From assembly GCA_965220425.1 (NCBI GenBank), contig OZ244830.1, positions 5,208,001-5,272,000 of the forward strand: DNA of 64,000 nt. The letters are read 5' to 3'. The position numbers and the translations under genes are program-made. Numbering within the stretch: position 1 is the first letter of the stretch; every line of letters begins with the position of its first letter. The stretch is from Azophilus sp965220425. GTDB taxonomy: Bacteria; Pseudomonadota; Gammaproteobacteria; Pseudomonadales; Azotimanducaceae. Below the pieces are notes generated by a model. It did not search any database. It worked only from the letters and a program-made list of their open reading frames with translations, and was not told the origin of the DNA. Below are positions 43,486 to 52,698 of this stretch, piece by piece.

Positions 43486-43848
43486 CTATAGCGGTTCCGT
43501 TTCCAGCACGACATCGTCACTGTTGCCGGTCATTTCCCAGCGAATCAGCGACATCGGAATCGTGCCCGACGACAGGAACGCATCGATGAAGTCCCTGATT
43601 GCGAAGTCATCGCCCAGCGCCTGGGCCCGCTCCCTGAACAGCTTCATGAAACAGGCCTTGCCCGTGACGACGTTGCTGTGAAATCCACCCGGGTTGCGCA
43701 GGTTCGACTGCATTTCGAACCAGACCATGCGCTCGTCCGGGCGCGACCACCCCCTTGGCATGATCTCCGCACACAGGCGCCGGGCTTCGGTGAGGTCGAT
43801 CTCGTTGGCGTGCATCACATACGGGACTATCGAGTTGAGCTTGACCAT
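43486..43848 (-). pseudogene. C-terminal fragment of a DUF885-type peptidase-like protein
   Basis: About 120 residues. RGWSRPDERMVWFEMQSNLR, GKACFMKLFRERAQALGDDF and IRDFIDAFLSSGTIPMSLIR resemble the last 100 or so residues of DUF885 proteins (normally 550-650 residues). The rest is absent, so this is a truncated remnant; an intact short protein cannot be excluded. ATG 43848 is the best start. GACAATATACAATTTTGTC at 43878-43896, an imperfect inverted repeat, lies upstream. Confidence 0.5.
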
Positions 43849-44013
43849 GGCATTTCCGAGCAGAGGACCAATTTTTAGACAATATACAATTTTGTCGTAG
43901 ACCGGTCGCAATTGGTTCAGGATCTCCAGGAGTCATTGCGCCCTGCAAGGGCTTCGGGATCGGCGGCAAACGAGTATGATCGCACTTCTTTTCTGTTGTC
44001 ATTGGTGCATGGC

Positions 44014-44760
44014 ATGTTGGCTAGATTCTTCGTGACGGTTTTCGCCTGCCTCTACTCGTTCAGCCTGTCCGCAGAGACCTGGACAGCCGAATCACTCTCC
44101 GAAGCGCTTCAGGCGCGCTCGGAAGAAGATCGCGGCCGCGATGCCGCCCGTCAGCCGGCGGAGGTGCTGGTAGCTGCCGGTATCGAGCGCGGCATGACGG
44201 TCATGGATCTCGTTTCCTCCGGCGGTTGGTACGCGGAAGTCCTGTCGATCGCGGTGGGAGAAGAAGGCAGCATCTATGCGCAGAACCCGCCCGAGTGGCT
44301 CGAGTGGGGTGACGGCCGCTACGACAAGGCCATTACCGCCCGGCTGGCCGGTGACCGGCTCGCCAACGTGCAGCGCATCGATGCCGCCGTCGTCGATACC
44401 GGGCTTCCGGCGGGCAGCCTGGACGCAGCCCTGACCGCACTGAATTTGCATGATCTTTATTACCTGGACAGCGAAGAGTTCGCCGTGCAGTTTCTGAGCA
44501 CGGTGAAGAATCTCTTGAAGCCGGGCGGATTCATCGTGATCGTCGATCACCACGGCGCCGAGGATGCGGACAACGCTTCGCTGCATCGCATGACCGAAGA
44601 TCTGGCGCGCACGGTCATAGAAGCTGCCGGGCTCGAGATAGTCGATTCGCCTCAAATCCTGCGTCGTCCCGACGACGATCTCACGCTCTTTGTGTTCGAT
44701 CCGGAAATCCGCGGCAAGACAGACCGATTCGTCCTGGTGGCGGCAAGGCCCGCCGAATAG
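44014..44760 (+). CDS. Exported class I SAM-methyltransferase-like protein
   Basis: About 248 residues. MLARFFVTVFACLYSFSLSA is a clear signal peptide, so ATG 44014 is preferred to longer versions. The mature part has a Rossmann methyltransferase pattern: GIERGMTVMDLVSSGGWYAE for motif I, YAQNP for motif II, ALTALNLHDLYYL for motif IV, LLKPGGFIVIVDHHG for motif V. The canonical GxGxG loop is SSGGW. Periplasmic methyltransferase-like proteins of this kind are common in proteobacteria but unexplained, since SAM is cytoplasmic. Confidence 0.8.
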   Translation: MLARFFVTVFACLYSFSLSAETWTAESLSEALQARSEEDRGRDAARQPAEVLVAAGIERGMTVMDLVSSGGWYAEVLSIAVGEEGSIYAQNPPEWLEWGDGRYDKAITARLAGDRLANVQRIDAAVVDTGLPAGSLDAALTALNLHDLYYLDSEEFAVQFLSTVKNLLKPGGFIVIVDHHGAEDADNASLHRMTEDLARTVIEAAGLEIVDSPQILRRPDDDLTLFVFDPEIRGKTDRFVLVAARPAE

Positions 44761-44800
44761 CAGGCAAGGGCATTGCGAAGCCCGGACCGATGGGGTCGGG

Positions 44801-45727
44801 TCAGATCTCGAAATCCAGGTCTTGCACGCTTATCGAGGTGTCGCGCGGCGCGACCGCGATGTATCGGCCCATGTCCACCGGCCCCGAGGCGCTGAAGCCC
44901 CAGTCCTCGCCATAACCCCAGCTCAGGCCCTCGTGGCCCTCGCTGCCGGCGCCGCCCCGGTTGCCGCCCAGGGTCAACAGGCGCGCCTGGGGTTCACGCG
45001 GATCGATGCCGTTGTGCCTGTGCGAAACCTGCATCTTGCCGGTGTCGTTGCGTTTTCGGGCTTTCTCCAGATAGGCTGCCGCCGCCTCGACGCCACCGGC
45101 GCGGCAGACGGTGACCGGGTCACTGCGCAGTACGTCGAAAGGAACGTAGCCGGTCGCGGATGCTTTCGCCGTTTCGAAATCCAGCACCACGCCATAACGC
45201 CAGGGCAGGCCGGCAACGCCTTGCCGGAACTCCTCGAAGTCATGGACCGGGAACTCCGTACCGTCCGGCAGCCTGCCGCGCAACAGGTCGCTTGCCTCGG
45301 GCGCCGTGATCCTGGCGGCGTATTGTCCCGTCAGACCGTGGACGTTGTGGCGGCTCAGGTCGGCGCGCAGCGCGCGCTCGATGCGCACCGGGTTGCCGAA
45401 GATGCCGCCGCCGTGCACGGTGACAACGACAGGGTTGCCCTGCGGCGTGGTAACGACACTCTCCTCGGAATTCGCATGGAACCAGGTGTTCCAGATGACG
45501 TTGTCGTAGTCGGCGTTGACCCGGGCATGCAGAAGTTGCGGCAACGATGCGACAAAGCCGTCATCGCCCGCGTAACGCAGCGCCTGGCGCAATGCCAGCG
45601 TGCCGTAGGAATCGAAGAAGATTCTCGCGACCATGCGTAGTTCCCGTTCCGTTGCAAGGGCGAGCGGGCTGGCCAGAACGCCGGCGCCGATCGTGGTAGC
45701 GGCCTGGATCAATTCGCGTCGCGTCAT
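44801..45727 (-). CDS. Exported protein of unrecognised family, tandem paralogue 1
   Basis: 308 residues; I do not recognise the family. Residues 1-25 (MTRRELIQAATTIGAGVLAS...) look like a Tat-type signal (TRRELI) followed by a hydrophobic stretch. The mature protein shares its whole length with the next two proteins: YDNVIWNTWFHANSEESVV, VVVTVHGGGIFGNP, GLTGQYAARIT, WRYGVVLDFE, RAGGVEAAAAYL, GNRGGAGSEG and a C-terminal YIAVAPRDTS...DLDF. HGGG recalls the oxyanion loop of HSL-type esterases, but no GxSxG or other hydrolase signature is present. Last of an operon led by a TonB receptor, so a periplasmic or surface role in handling the imported compound is likely. Confidence 0.75.
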   Translation of the reverse strand: MTRRELIQAATTIGAGVLASPLALATERELRMVARIFFDSYGTLALRQALRYAGDDGFVASLPQLLHARVNADYDNVIWNTWFHANSEESVVTTPQGNPVVVTVHGGGIFGNPVRIERALRADLSRHNVHGLTGQYAARITAPEASDLLRGRLPDGTEFPVHDFEEFRQGVAGLPWRYGVVLDFETAKASATGYVPFDVLRSDPVTVCRAGGVEAAAAYLEKARKRNDTGKMQVSHRHNGIDPREPQARLLTLGGNRGGAGSEGHEGLSWGYGEDWGFSASGPVDMGRYIAVAPRDTSISVQDLDFEI

Positions 45728-45744
45728 CGGTTTTCGATCTTCCT

Positions 45745-46578
45745 TTAGAGCTTGAAGTCCTGGCCTCGCAAGCCGTTGACCGGCACATCGCGCGGCGCGA
45801 CGGCAACATAGCGGGCCATGCCGACCATGTGGGCGTAGCCGCCTATGCCGTAGTCGGAGTCATACCCGTAGAAGTAATCGCCCTCGCTGCCGACGCCGCC
45901 CTTGTTGCCGGCAAGGAAAATTACGCGGGTCTGGGGCTGATCGGGATCGACATAGTCGAAGGGATGGAAATTCCCCATCAACTTCGTGTCATGGCGAGCC
46001 TGGAACCGATCGACGTAGGCTGCCGCAGCCTCGACGCCGCCGGCACGGACGATGAAGTTCGGTTCCTCTCTCAAAACCTCGAAGGGCGTGAAACCCTTCT
46101 CCGTTTTTCTCGCCAGCTCGAAGTCCAGGATGACGCCGTAGCGCCGCGGCAGCTCATCGATACCCCGCCGGAACTCGTTGAAGGGGTATACCGGGATTTC
46201 CGTACCGTCCGGCAACTTGCCGTCCAGCACATCCCGGGCTTCCCCCGGGGTAATTTTCGCGGCGCCCTCCCCGGTGAGACCCTCCGGGTTCCGATGGTCC
46301 ATGTCCGCATACAGGCTTTGCTCGAAGCGCTCGGGCGTTCCGAGTACGCCGCCACCGTGAATCGCCACCACGACGGGGTTGCCCCGCGGTGTGCGGACCA
46401 CGCACTCCTCCGAATGCGAGGTAAACCAGGTGTTCCAGACGATATTGTCGTAGGGCGCGTTCGCCCGTGCGCGCAACAGGTCCGGCAGCGACGCCACGAA
46501 GCCGTCGGCTCCGGCGTATTCCAGGGCGCGTTGCAATGCGGTGGGGATATGCGGCTCGAAGATGATCGCGGGCTGCAT
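45745..46578 (-). CDS. Protein of unrecognised family, tandem paralogue 2 (no signal peptide)
   Basis: About 277 residues. It starts MQPAIIFEPHIPTALQRALE, which aligns with the mature start of paralogue 3, so it lacks any export signal unless one is supplied otherwise. Conserved blocks: YDNIVWNTWFTSHSEECVV, VVVAIHGGGVLGTPERFEQS, PRRYGVILDFELARKTEKGF, RAGGVEAAAAYVDRF, GNKGGVGSEG and RYVAVAPRDVP. ATG 46578 or GTG 46584. It begins 4-10 bases after paralogue 3. A cytoplasmic version of the same fold, or a protein exported with its neighbours, are both possible. Confidence 0.72.
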   Translation of the reverse strand: MQPAIIFEPHIPTALQRALEYAGADGFVASLPDLLRARANAPYDNIVWNTWFTSHSEECVVRTPRGNPVVVAIHGGGVLGTPERFEQSLYADMDHRNPEGLTGEGAAKITPGEARDVLDGKLPDGTEIPVYPFNEFRRGIDELPRRYGVILDFELARKTEKGFTPFEVLREEPNFIVRAGGVEAAAAYVDRFQARHDTKLMGNFHPFDYVDPDQPQTRVIFLAGNKGGVGSEGDYFYGYDSDYGIGGYAHMVGMARYVAVAPRDVPVNGLRGQDFKL

Positions 46579-46588
46579 GTTCACTCGC

Positions 46589-47539
46589 TCATGGCCCGAA
46601 ATCGAGGTCGCGCAGGCTGGCCGACGCCGCGCGCGGCGCTACGGCAACGTAACGGGCCATGCCGACCATGCTGGCGTCTCCGCCCATTCCGTATTCGGCG
46701 TCGTAGCCCCAGCCGAGACCCTGGTTCCTGCCTTCGCTGCCGATACCGCCCCGGTTGCCGGCGAGAAACGGAATGCGGGTCTGGGGCACGTCCGGGTCGA
46801 TGCGGTTGAACGGGTGCCAGTTGCCCATGAGTTCGGTGTTGTGGCGGCTCCTGAACTTCTTGAGGTAGGCGATGTTCGCTTCGACACCGCCGGCCCGCAC
46901 GATCATGTTCGGATCGTCTTTCAAGTTCTCGAATCGCTCGTACCCGCGTTTCGACTGCCTGGCCAATTCGAAATCCAGGATGACGCCATAGCGCCTGGGC
47001 AGGTTGGCGATGCCCTGCCTGAATTGCGCGAACGGATAGACCGGGATGCGTGTGCCGCCGGGCAGGCGCCCGTCCAGCAGGTCGTGCGCTTCACGCGTGG
47101 TGATCTTCGCCGCGGTTTGACCGGTGAGCCCTTCGGTGTTGTGCCGGTCGGGGTCCGCATTCAGGCTGCGTTCGAAACGCTCCGGAGAGCCGAAGATGCC
47201 GCCGCCATGGACGGCAACAATGACGCGTACTCCCTGCGGGGTCGTGACGACGCTTTCCTCCGAGTTTGCCGTAAACCAGGTATTCCAGACGATGTTGTCG
47301 AAAGGCGCCCGGGTTCGTGCATGCAGCAGTTGCGGCATGGATGCGACGAACCCGTCGGCGCCGGCATAGTCGAGCGCCCGGCGCAAGGCGGTGGGTATGT
47401 GCGGCTCGAAGATGATCTCCGCCCGCATGCGGACATCGGTAGCGGCGGGCAAAGCCGCCGGCAGCAACGCGATGCCGGCGCCGGCGGCAGCCAGCGCACC
47501 CGCAAACTGTCGGCGAGTCGTGGCGCTACGCTCACTCAC
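46589..47539 (-). CDS. Exported protein of unrecognised family, tandem paralogue 3
   Basis: 316 residues. The N-terminus SATTRRQFAGALAAAGAGIA is a good Tat signal (twin Arg plus F), suggesting folding or cofactor loading before export. The mature part matches paralogues 1 and 2 throughout: EIIFEPHIPTALRRALDYAG, FDNIVWNTWFTANSEESVV, VIVAVHGGGIFGSPERFERS, RRYGVILDFELARQSKRGYE, RAGGVEANIAYL and GNRGGIGSEG. The GTG start at 47539 overlaps the stop of TonB receptor 3 by 8 bases. Function unknown; operon context says it works with that receptor. Confidence 0.75.
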   Translation of the reverse strand: MSERSATTRRQFAGALAAAGAGIALLPAALPAATDVRMRAEIIFEPHIPTALRRALDYAGADGFVASMPQLLHARTRAPFDNIVWNTWFTANSEESVVTTPQGVRVIVAVHGGGIFGSPERFERSLNADPDRHNTEGLTGQTAAKITTREAHDLLDGRLPGGTRIPVYPFAQFRQGIANLPRRYGVILDFELARQSKRGYERFENLKDDPNMIVRAGGVEANIAYLKKFRSRHNTELMGNWHPFNRIDPDVPQTRIPFLAGNRGGIGSEGRNQGLGWGYDAEYGMGGDASMVGMARYVAVAPRAASASLRDLDFGP

Positions 47540-50252
47540 CCCATCGGGTCAGGAAACGCACGCCGTATTCGCGCGGCCGGACCGTCCAGATCTCGTGCGA
47601 ATGCTCGTACTCGCCGGACCTTCCCCATTGCCAGGTGCCACTCTGACCGCCCCGCCAGACCTGTGCCCGTTCGTCGGTGACGTTTTTTACAAACAGGTCA
47701 ATCTGCCACCTGCCATCGCCGGTGCGCAAACCGACTCGAATATCGGCGATTGTATAGGCGTCAGTGTTGAACGACGGATTACGGGTGTCCTCGCCGAACT
47801 GGACCAGTTGGGTATGCGTTGTACCCGTGTGAGAAACCTGGCCCCGCACGAACATTTCGCCGCCGTCGACGATTTCCACCGGCCAACTGTACGTGCCCCA
47901 TAGCGAACCCTGGAACTCCGGCACGTTGGGCAATTTCTGGCCCTTTTCGATTTGCTGTCTCTCGTTGGGTTCGACGCTGTCGATTTGAGCCTCTATCAGC
48001 CACTGGAGATTTCCACCGATCTGCAGATTGTCCGACACAACCCAGTCGAGCTCCGCGTTGACCCCGGTGCTGTGCGCTTCGCCCACGTTGCCGACGATTG
48101 ACAGCCAGGGAAGCGAGCCACTAACCGAACACGGGGGAGATTCATTGATATCGACGCACTCCGCATAGCTGGGGTCGACGACCTCGTGCTGGAAATCGTC
48201 CCATGCCATGTAGAAGTAAGTTACGTTGAGCTGCACCGTGTCGTCGGCGAAACGTGACCTCCAACCCAATTCGAAATTCGCGAGCTTGTCCGGCCCCCAT
48301 ACCTGGCCAAACAGGGTTCGCGACCAAACTGCCCGCTTGTTGGCCCGGTTGACGCCGCCCGTCCTGTAGCCCTCCGAATACAGCGCATAGGCCATCATGT
48401 CGTCATTGACGTTGTAGTCGATGCTGAACTTCGGCACGAACTGGTCTATTTTCCCCTTCTGCTTGATGTCGTTGCCAACCCAACGCGGCTGGATGAAACC
48501 GCCCGTGAGCCTGTCTTCGGGGCTTCCTGTCTGACCGCCCAGAATCTTCGTGTACACCTTGTCGTTCGTGATTTCGAACCACCGGCCACCGATCGTCACG
48601 TTCAACCTGTCGTTGACGTGCCAGCTAACCTCGCCGAACACGGCTTTCGTTCCCCAGTCGGTATCGTCCCAGGATGTCCAGTAAGTGTCGGCGTTCTCCA
48701 GCGCCGCAGCTACGTTGCCGGGGCCTGCAAGTAGCCCGGCGCACCCGGAATGCGTGTACGAAGAATCGCCTGGCTGCGCATCGGCACAACTTCGCATGAA
48801 CGCGTGGGACATGGAGTCCCGGAATGGCACGTCGGCACTTGCCATCCAGACAGAATTCCAGGAATCGTTGGCGTCCTCATAATAGAGGCCGGCCAGCCAG
48901 TCGAAGTTCTCGCCCTGGTGCGTCAGGCGGATTTCCTGGCTGAACCGCTCCTGCCATTCCGGCCCCGCACCGACACCGATAAGCTCCGCGACCTGGTCTA
49001 CGGCGCCGGAGGGATTCACATTCTGCATAACGCAATATAACGGGTAATAGATTGCGCGGCCGGTCGCGGGATTTTCCCAGAGCCAGCTATACTGGGTGTC
49101 GGCCCACACACCCCGGTCCTCGCAATATCTTGACGTGTAGTACTTGTAGTACATCGTATTGTCGAACTGGGACGCGCGCTGATTGTCAAAGAAGCTCGTC
49201 GCTGACACGAGTTGGGCGAAGCCGAGATCGGCCTCGATCTCCAGCGTTATCATGTCCCACTCGCTGTGGCTGTAGTCTTTGACGAACCCGATGGTCTTCA
49301 GATCGCCAACGAACGGGTTATAGGAGGGGTTCGCGTTCGCCTCGGTATCCCCGTAGTGATACGCGGCCGTTACACTCCAATTGTCGTTGATGTCCCAGCG
49401 CGCGGAGGCCCTGAAAGAAATATATTCGGCGTTATTCCAGTTCTTTTCGGCGACATCGTCGTTTCGGTGGCTACCCCAATCCAGTCTGTGCACTCCCCAG
49501 CCACCGTTAGCTGCGCTCTCCGCGGCGGTCACGCCCCTCAACATATCCGGCGTGTGCCCCAGCACGTTGTCGACGTAACCGCCGTCTTCGGCCGATTGCA
49601 TCGCGAAACGCAGGGCAAACTGGTTTTCGACCACCGGGATGTTGATCACACCGGTCAGGCTGTGACTCGCGTCACTCGTGCTGCCGCCGCGATACTCGAG
49701 GTCAGCGCTCGCCTCGAACTGGGTCGGGTCCGGTTTGTTGGTGATTACGCGCAGGGTGCCGGCCTGCGCCGCGGCGCCGAACAACGTGCCTTGCGGGCCC
49801 GACAGCGCCTCCGTGCGCGCGACATCCATCATGCGAATCTCCGGCTGCGAGCCATTCGTCGCGGTGATCGGAATCTCGTCCAAGTACATCGACGAACTGG
49901 AAGTTGAAATGAAATTACTGGTTGTCGTGTTGATGCCGCGGAAGATGATGTAATTGTCACCGGGGTTGAGGTTGATCCAGTTAACGCTCGGCATGAACCG
50001 CGTATAGTCTTCCGTGTTCAGCGCACCGATGTCCTTGAGCATCGACTCCGGGAGGGCGTGAATCGTGGACGGGATCTTTTGCGCGTTCCTGTCGCGTTTG
50101 GTCGCCGTAACGATTATTTCTTCAAGGCGATTGTCGGCACTGTCCGCCGGCGCCTGCGATTCCTGTGCCTGTGCGGCGACGGGCGCCGCAAGTGCCGCGG
50201 AAACGGCCGCTGCCACCGGCTTCATGGAGTACTGGTTCTTCTGGCGCATCAT
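47532..50252 (-). CDS. TonB-dependent outer-membrane receptor 3
   Basis: About 906 residues from the ATG at 50252, which follows a GGGGGG ribosome site; upstream open frame is not needed. MKPVAAAVSAALAAPVAAQA is the leader, and NRLEEIIVTATKRDRNAQKI, NYIIFRGINTTTSNF and LSGPQGTLFGAAAQAGTLRV form the TonB box and plug. A large barrel follows with MMAYALYSEGYRTGGVNRAN; the protein ends REYGVRFLTRWGE. It heads an operon with three paralogues of unknown function, reminiscent in layout (not homology) of SusC-SusD systems. A decayed TPR-sulfotransferase lies upstream. Confidence 0.92.
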   Translation of the reverse strand: MMRQKNQYSMKPVAAAVSAALAAPVAAQAQESQAPADSADNRLEEIIVTATKRDRNAQKIPSTIHALPESMLKDIGALNTEDYTRFMPSVNWINLNPGDNYIIFRGINTTTSNFISTSSSSMYLDEIPITATNGSQPEIRMMDVARTEALSGPQGTLFGAAAQAGTLRVITNKPDPTQFEASADLEYRGGSTSDASHSLTGVINIPVVENQFALRFAMQSAEDGGYVDNVLGHTPDMLRGVTAAESAANGGWGVHRLDWGSHRNDDVAEKNWNNAEYISFRASARWDINDNWSVTAAYHYGDTEANANPSYNPFVGDLKTIGFVKDYSHSEWDMITLEIEADLGFAQLVSATSFFDNQRASQFDNTMYYKYYTSRYCEDRGVWADTQYSWLWENPATGRAIYYPLYCVMQNVNPSGAVDQVAELIGVGAGPEWQERFSQEIRLTHQGENFDWLAGLYYEDANDSWNSVWMASADVPFRDSMSHAFMRSCADAQPGDSSYTHSGCAGLLAGPGNVAAALENADTYWTSWDDTDWGTKAVFGEVSWHVNDRLNVTIGGRWFEITNDKVYTKILGGQTGSPEDRLTGGFIQPRWVGNDIKQKGKIDQFVPKFSIDYNVNDDMMAYALYSEGYRTGGVNRANKRAVWSRTLFGQVWGPDKLANFELGWRSRFADDTVQLNVTYFYMAWDDFQHEVVDPSYAECVDINESPPCSVSGSLPWLSIVGNVGEAHSTGVNAELDWVVSDNLQIGGNLQWLIEAQIDSVEPNERQQIEKGQKLPNVPEFQGSLWGTYSWPVEIVDGGEMFVRGQVSHTGTTHTQLVQFGEDTRNPSFNTDAYTIADIRVGLRTGDGRWQIDLFVKNVTDERAQVWRGGQSGTWQWGRSGEYEHSHEIWTVRPREYGVRFLTRWGE

Positions 50253-50482
50253 CGATCCCCCCCTGGCGAATGAGACGGGGGGATACTCGGCCAACCGTTT
50301 CAGGATCGGCGTCGATACCCAGCCCCTGACAAGTAAACTTGCTTGCGCCCGATTATAGGCGCATAGCCGGAAGCAATACAAACTGACCCGGTCGTGAGGT
50401 GTACAATACGGAACACGATGGGGTGGTGAACCAGCTTGTGTCCCTCGAATAGCAACAAAGGGCGATTGGGGCTTGCGCAGTA

Positions 50483-50497
50483 TTCTATAATGTAGAA
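50483..50497. promoter_or_regulatory. Palindrome TTCTA-TAATG-TAGAA
   Basis: A 15-base inverted repeat containing TATAAT, in the leader between the decayed sulfotransferase and TonB receptor 3. It may be an operator or promoter element. The direction of any promoter is unclear. Confidence 0.35.
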
Positions 50498-50521
50498 AAG
50501 TGGGCGAGGATTCCAGCCGTC

Positions 50522-52568
50522 CTAGGCCGGCGCCGCCGGGCCGCCGAGACTTGCCGGACGGTCGGCTACGGGGAGCGTTGCCAGGAGTGGCTCAAGCGTC
50601 TCGATCAGCGGCCCGAGGTGCTCCTCATACCGTCGCCACAGGTTTACGGAACTGGAATAGAGGGGGCTTCGTACCTGCTCGGAGCTGGCCGACTTCACCA
50701 ATCGTTCCGTCTCATGGAATCTGAGGCAGGAATCTTCGAATTCCAGGCCGCAGTGGTCGAGAATCCGCCGCACCTCGCTTTCGAGATCCGCGACCACCTC
50801 TTCGTAGCGAACCTCAAGCACTTTGCCGGGCAGAACATTGTGCCAGTGGTCCATCAGGCGCTGGTACTGCAGGTAGTATTCACCGAGTTCGACGAGGTCG
50901 TACGTAAACGGCTGCCCCGATGCAAACAACTGCTTGTAACTGCCAAAGCAACTGTCCAGTGGATGACGCCGGGCGTTGATGATCGTCGCATTGGGCAGAA
51001 TCAGATGCAGCAAGCCCAGGTGCACGAAGTTATTCGGGTTCTTGTCGGTGAAGAACGGAGCCTCGCCCCGATGCCGGCGGCTGCGCTCGATATAGTCAAT
51101 GCCCATTTGCGCAAACTCGCCTGCATCGATTTTTGCCATGGAAGTCGGGTAGGGAGCACGGGGGTCTGCCGAAACCGGATTGGCGCGCACCGTTCTTCCC
51201 AGATCGGCCAACTCGTGGGTTCCGTCGACCCTGGAGTGGCTGGATAGAATCTGCTCCAGCAATGTCGATCCTGAACGTGGCAGGCCGACGATAAATATCG
51301 GTGCGGGGTCGGAACAACCCTGTCCTGCATTGTCTTCGAGAAATTGCCGCGTAAAAGCCTCGATCGACAGGTCTGTTCGCTCTTCGTTCTCGACGCGGTC
51401 GTAAAATTCCTGCTCGCGTCGCAGCATGCTGCCACGATCGATGAATTCGAATGCCCGGTCGTAATCCTTGCGAGCCTCGAACTCCAGGCCCAGCGCATTG
51501 CTCAATTGCACCTGACCTTCGGGTGGAATGCCATTGTCGTCGAGCAGCGCCAGCATCGCTTCCACCTCCCGCTCCTCAAATTGAAACGTCTTCAGATTCG
51601 CGAGGCTCCAATAGGCCTCGGATTGCAGTGGGTTTACCTCGATGGCGCTCCGGTAGGCGGCAATCGCGCCGTCCTGGTCGCCGATCGTGCGCAGTGCGTT
51701 GCCTTTGCCGCACATGGCTCCGACATGATCGGGTTCTACTTCGAGCGCATCGTCATAGTGCCCCACGGCATTGTCGAAATTCCCGGCTGCCGAGGCAACC
51801 GCCGCCAGCGAGACGTGGCCGTCGGCCGAGTCGGGTTTCAGCCGGGTGAGTTGCCGCGCACTCCCGGCGGCGTTTTCGTACTTCTCCTGTTCGAGCTGCG
51901 CCGCACAGGTCGGACCAGGCACGGCTGAATCCGGGCGCCACCTTGACCGCCTGTTGCAGCAGCTTCTCCGCTTCGGCGTAGCGCTTTTCCTGTATTCCCA
52001 GCCGCGCCCACAAGCGCATGGCGGAGACGTTGTCCGGGTGACGGGTCAGAATCCCGCGATAGAGTTTCTCGGCCTCGGCGAACTTCTCCTGTTTTTCGAA
52101 CTCCGCGGCCTTGGCAATGTCCAGGTTGTCCTGGTCGAGTTCCATGAATTCGGACTTCAACGCCTGTGCTTCGTCCACCTCGCCCAGAATCAGCAGCAGT
52201 TGCCCGAGTCGCATACGGGCTTGTTGTCGCTTGGGATCGAGTTCCAGGGCCTTGCGATACGCATCGACGGCATCGTGTACCAGGCCTTGCGCCACCAGCA
52301 GTTCCGCGCGAGCCTCATACGCACGAGCAAACTTCGGATAGAGCGACCGGGCGCGCTCGATGCGCTCATCGGCATCGGTGTAGCGGCCGAGTTTGACCAG
52401 CGCGCGGGCCGACAGGCACAGGAAGTTGGCGTCGTTCGGCTGCCCGCTCAGAACATCCGCGCAAATCGATTCGGCAGGCGCCGCCTCACCGCCCTGCAGA
52501 AGGCGCTGCGCTTCCTGAAACCGCTTTGCGCTTAACCGCGAAATCGGATTTCTCCCCGCCGCCGGTGC
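50522..52568 (-). pseudogene. TPR-repeat sulfotransferase 3, frameshifted and without a clear start
   Basis: Two frames join near 51896-51908. The upstream frame reads TPR sequence up to FSRAWSDLC and the downstream one resumes with AAQLEQEKYENAAGSARQLT. Removing one G in the GGCG tract restores a continuous protein. The C-terminal domain is intact (FIVGLPRSGSTLLEQILSS, ATIINARRHPLDSCFGSYKQ). The TPR frame stays open to a stop at 52569 but offers no ATG, GTG or TTG before GTG 52295. A start could also have been lost. A sequencing error remains possible. It lies next to TonB receptor 3, as its two homologues lie next to receptors 1 and 2. Confidence 0.75.
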
Positions 52569-52643
52569 CTACAACTTACCGCACCAACGTCCGTCGCTCA
52601 CCAGTTTCCTTCTACTGCCGGACCGCAGGCTGGAATGACGGCC

Positions 52644-52698
52644 GCGTCTTGCGCACGAGCGCAGGCCGGACGCTTCGTCGGCAGCCGGAATCGTGTCA
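52644..52698. repeat. Partial duplicate of the MTHFR gene end
   Basis: GCGCACGAGCGCAGGCCGGA and the following bases repeat 53016-53068 with a few changes. On the minus strand it reads DTIPAADEASGLRSCA, against ETIPAAVAASGLRSCA at the end of the MTHFR-like protein. The two copies flank the small membrane-protein gene. Confidence 0.6.

Noticed and set aside
44801..47539. HGGG motif taken as evidence of hormone-sensitive-lipase-type esterases
   Set aside because: No GxSxG nucleophile or matching Asp/His triad is visible in any of the three paralogues, so the motif alone is not sufficient.
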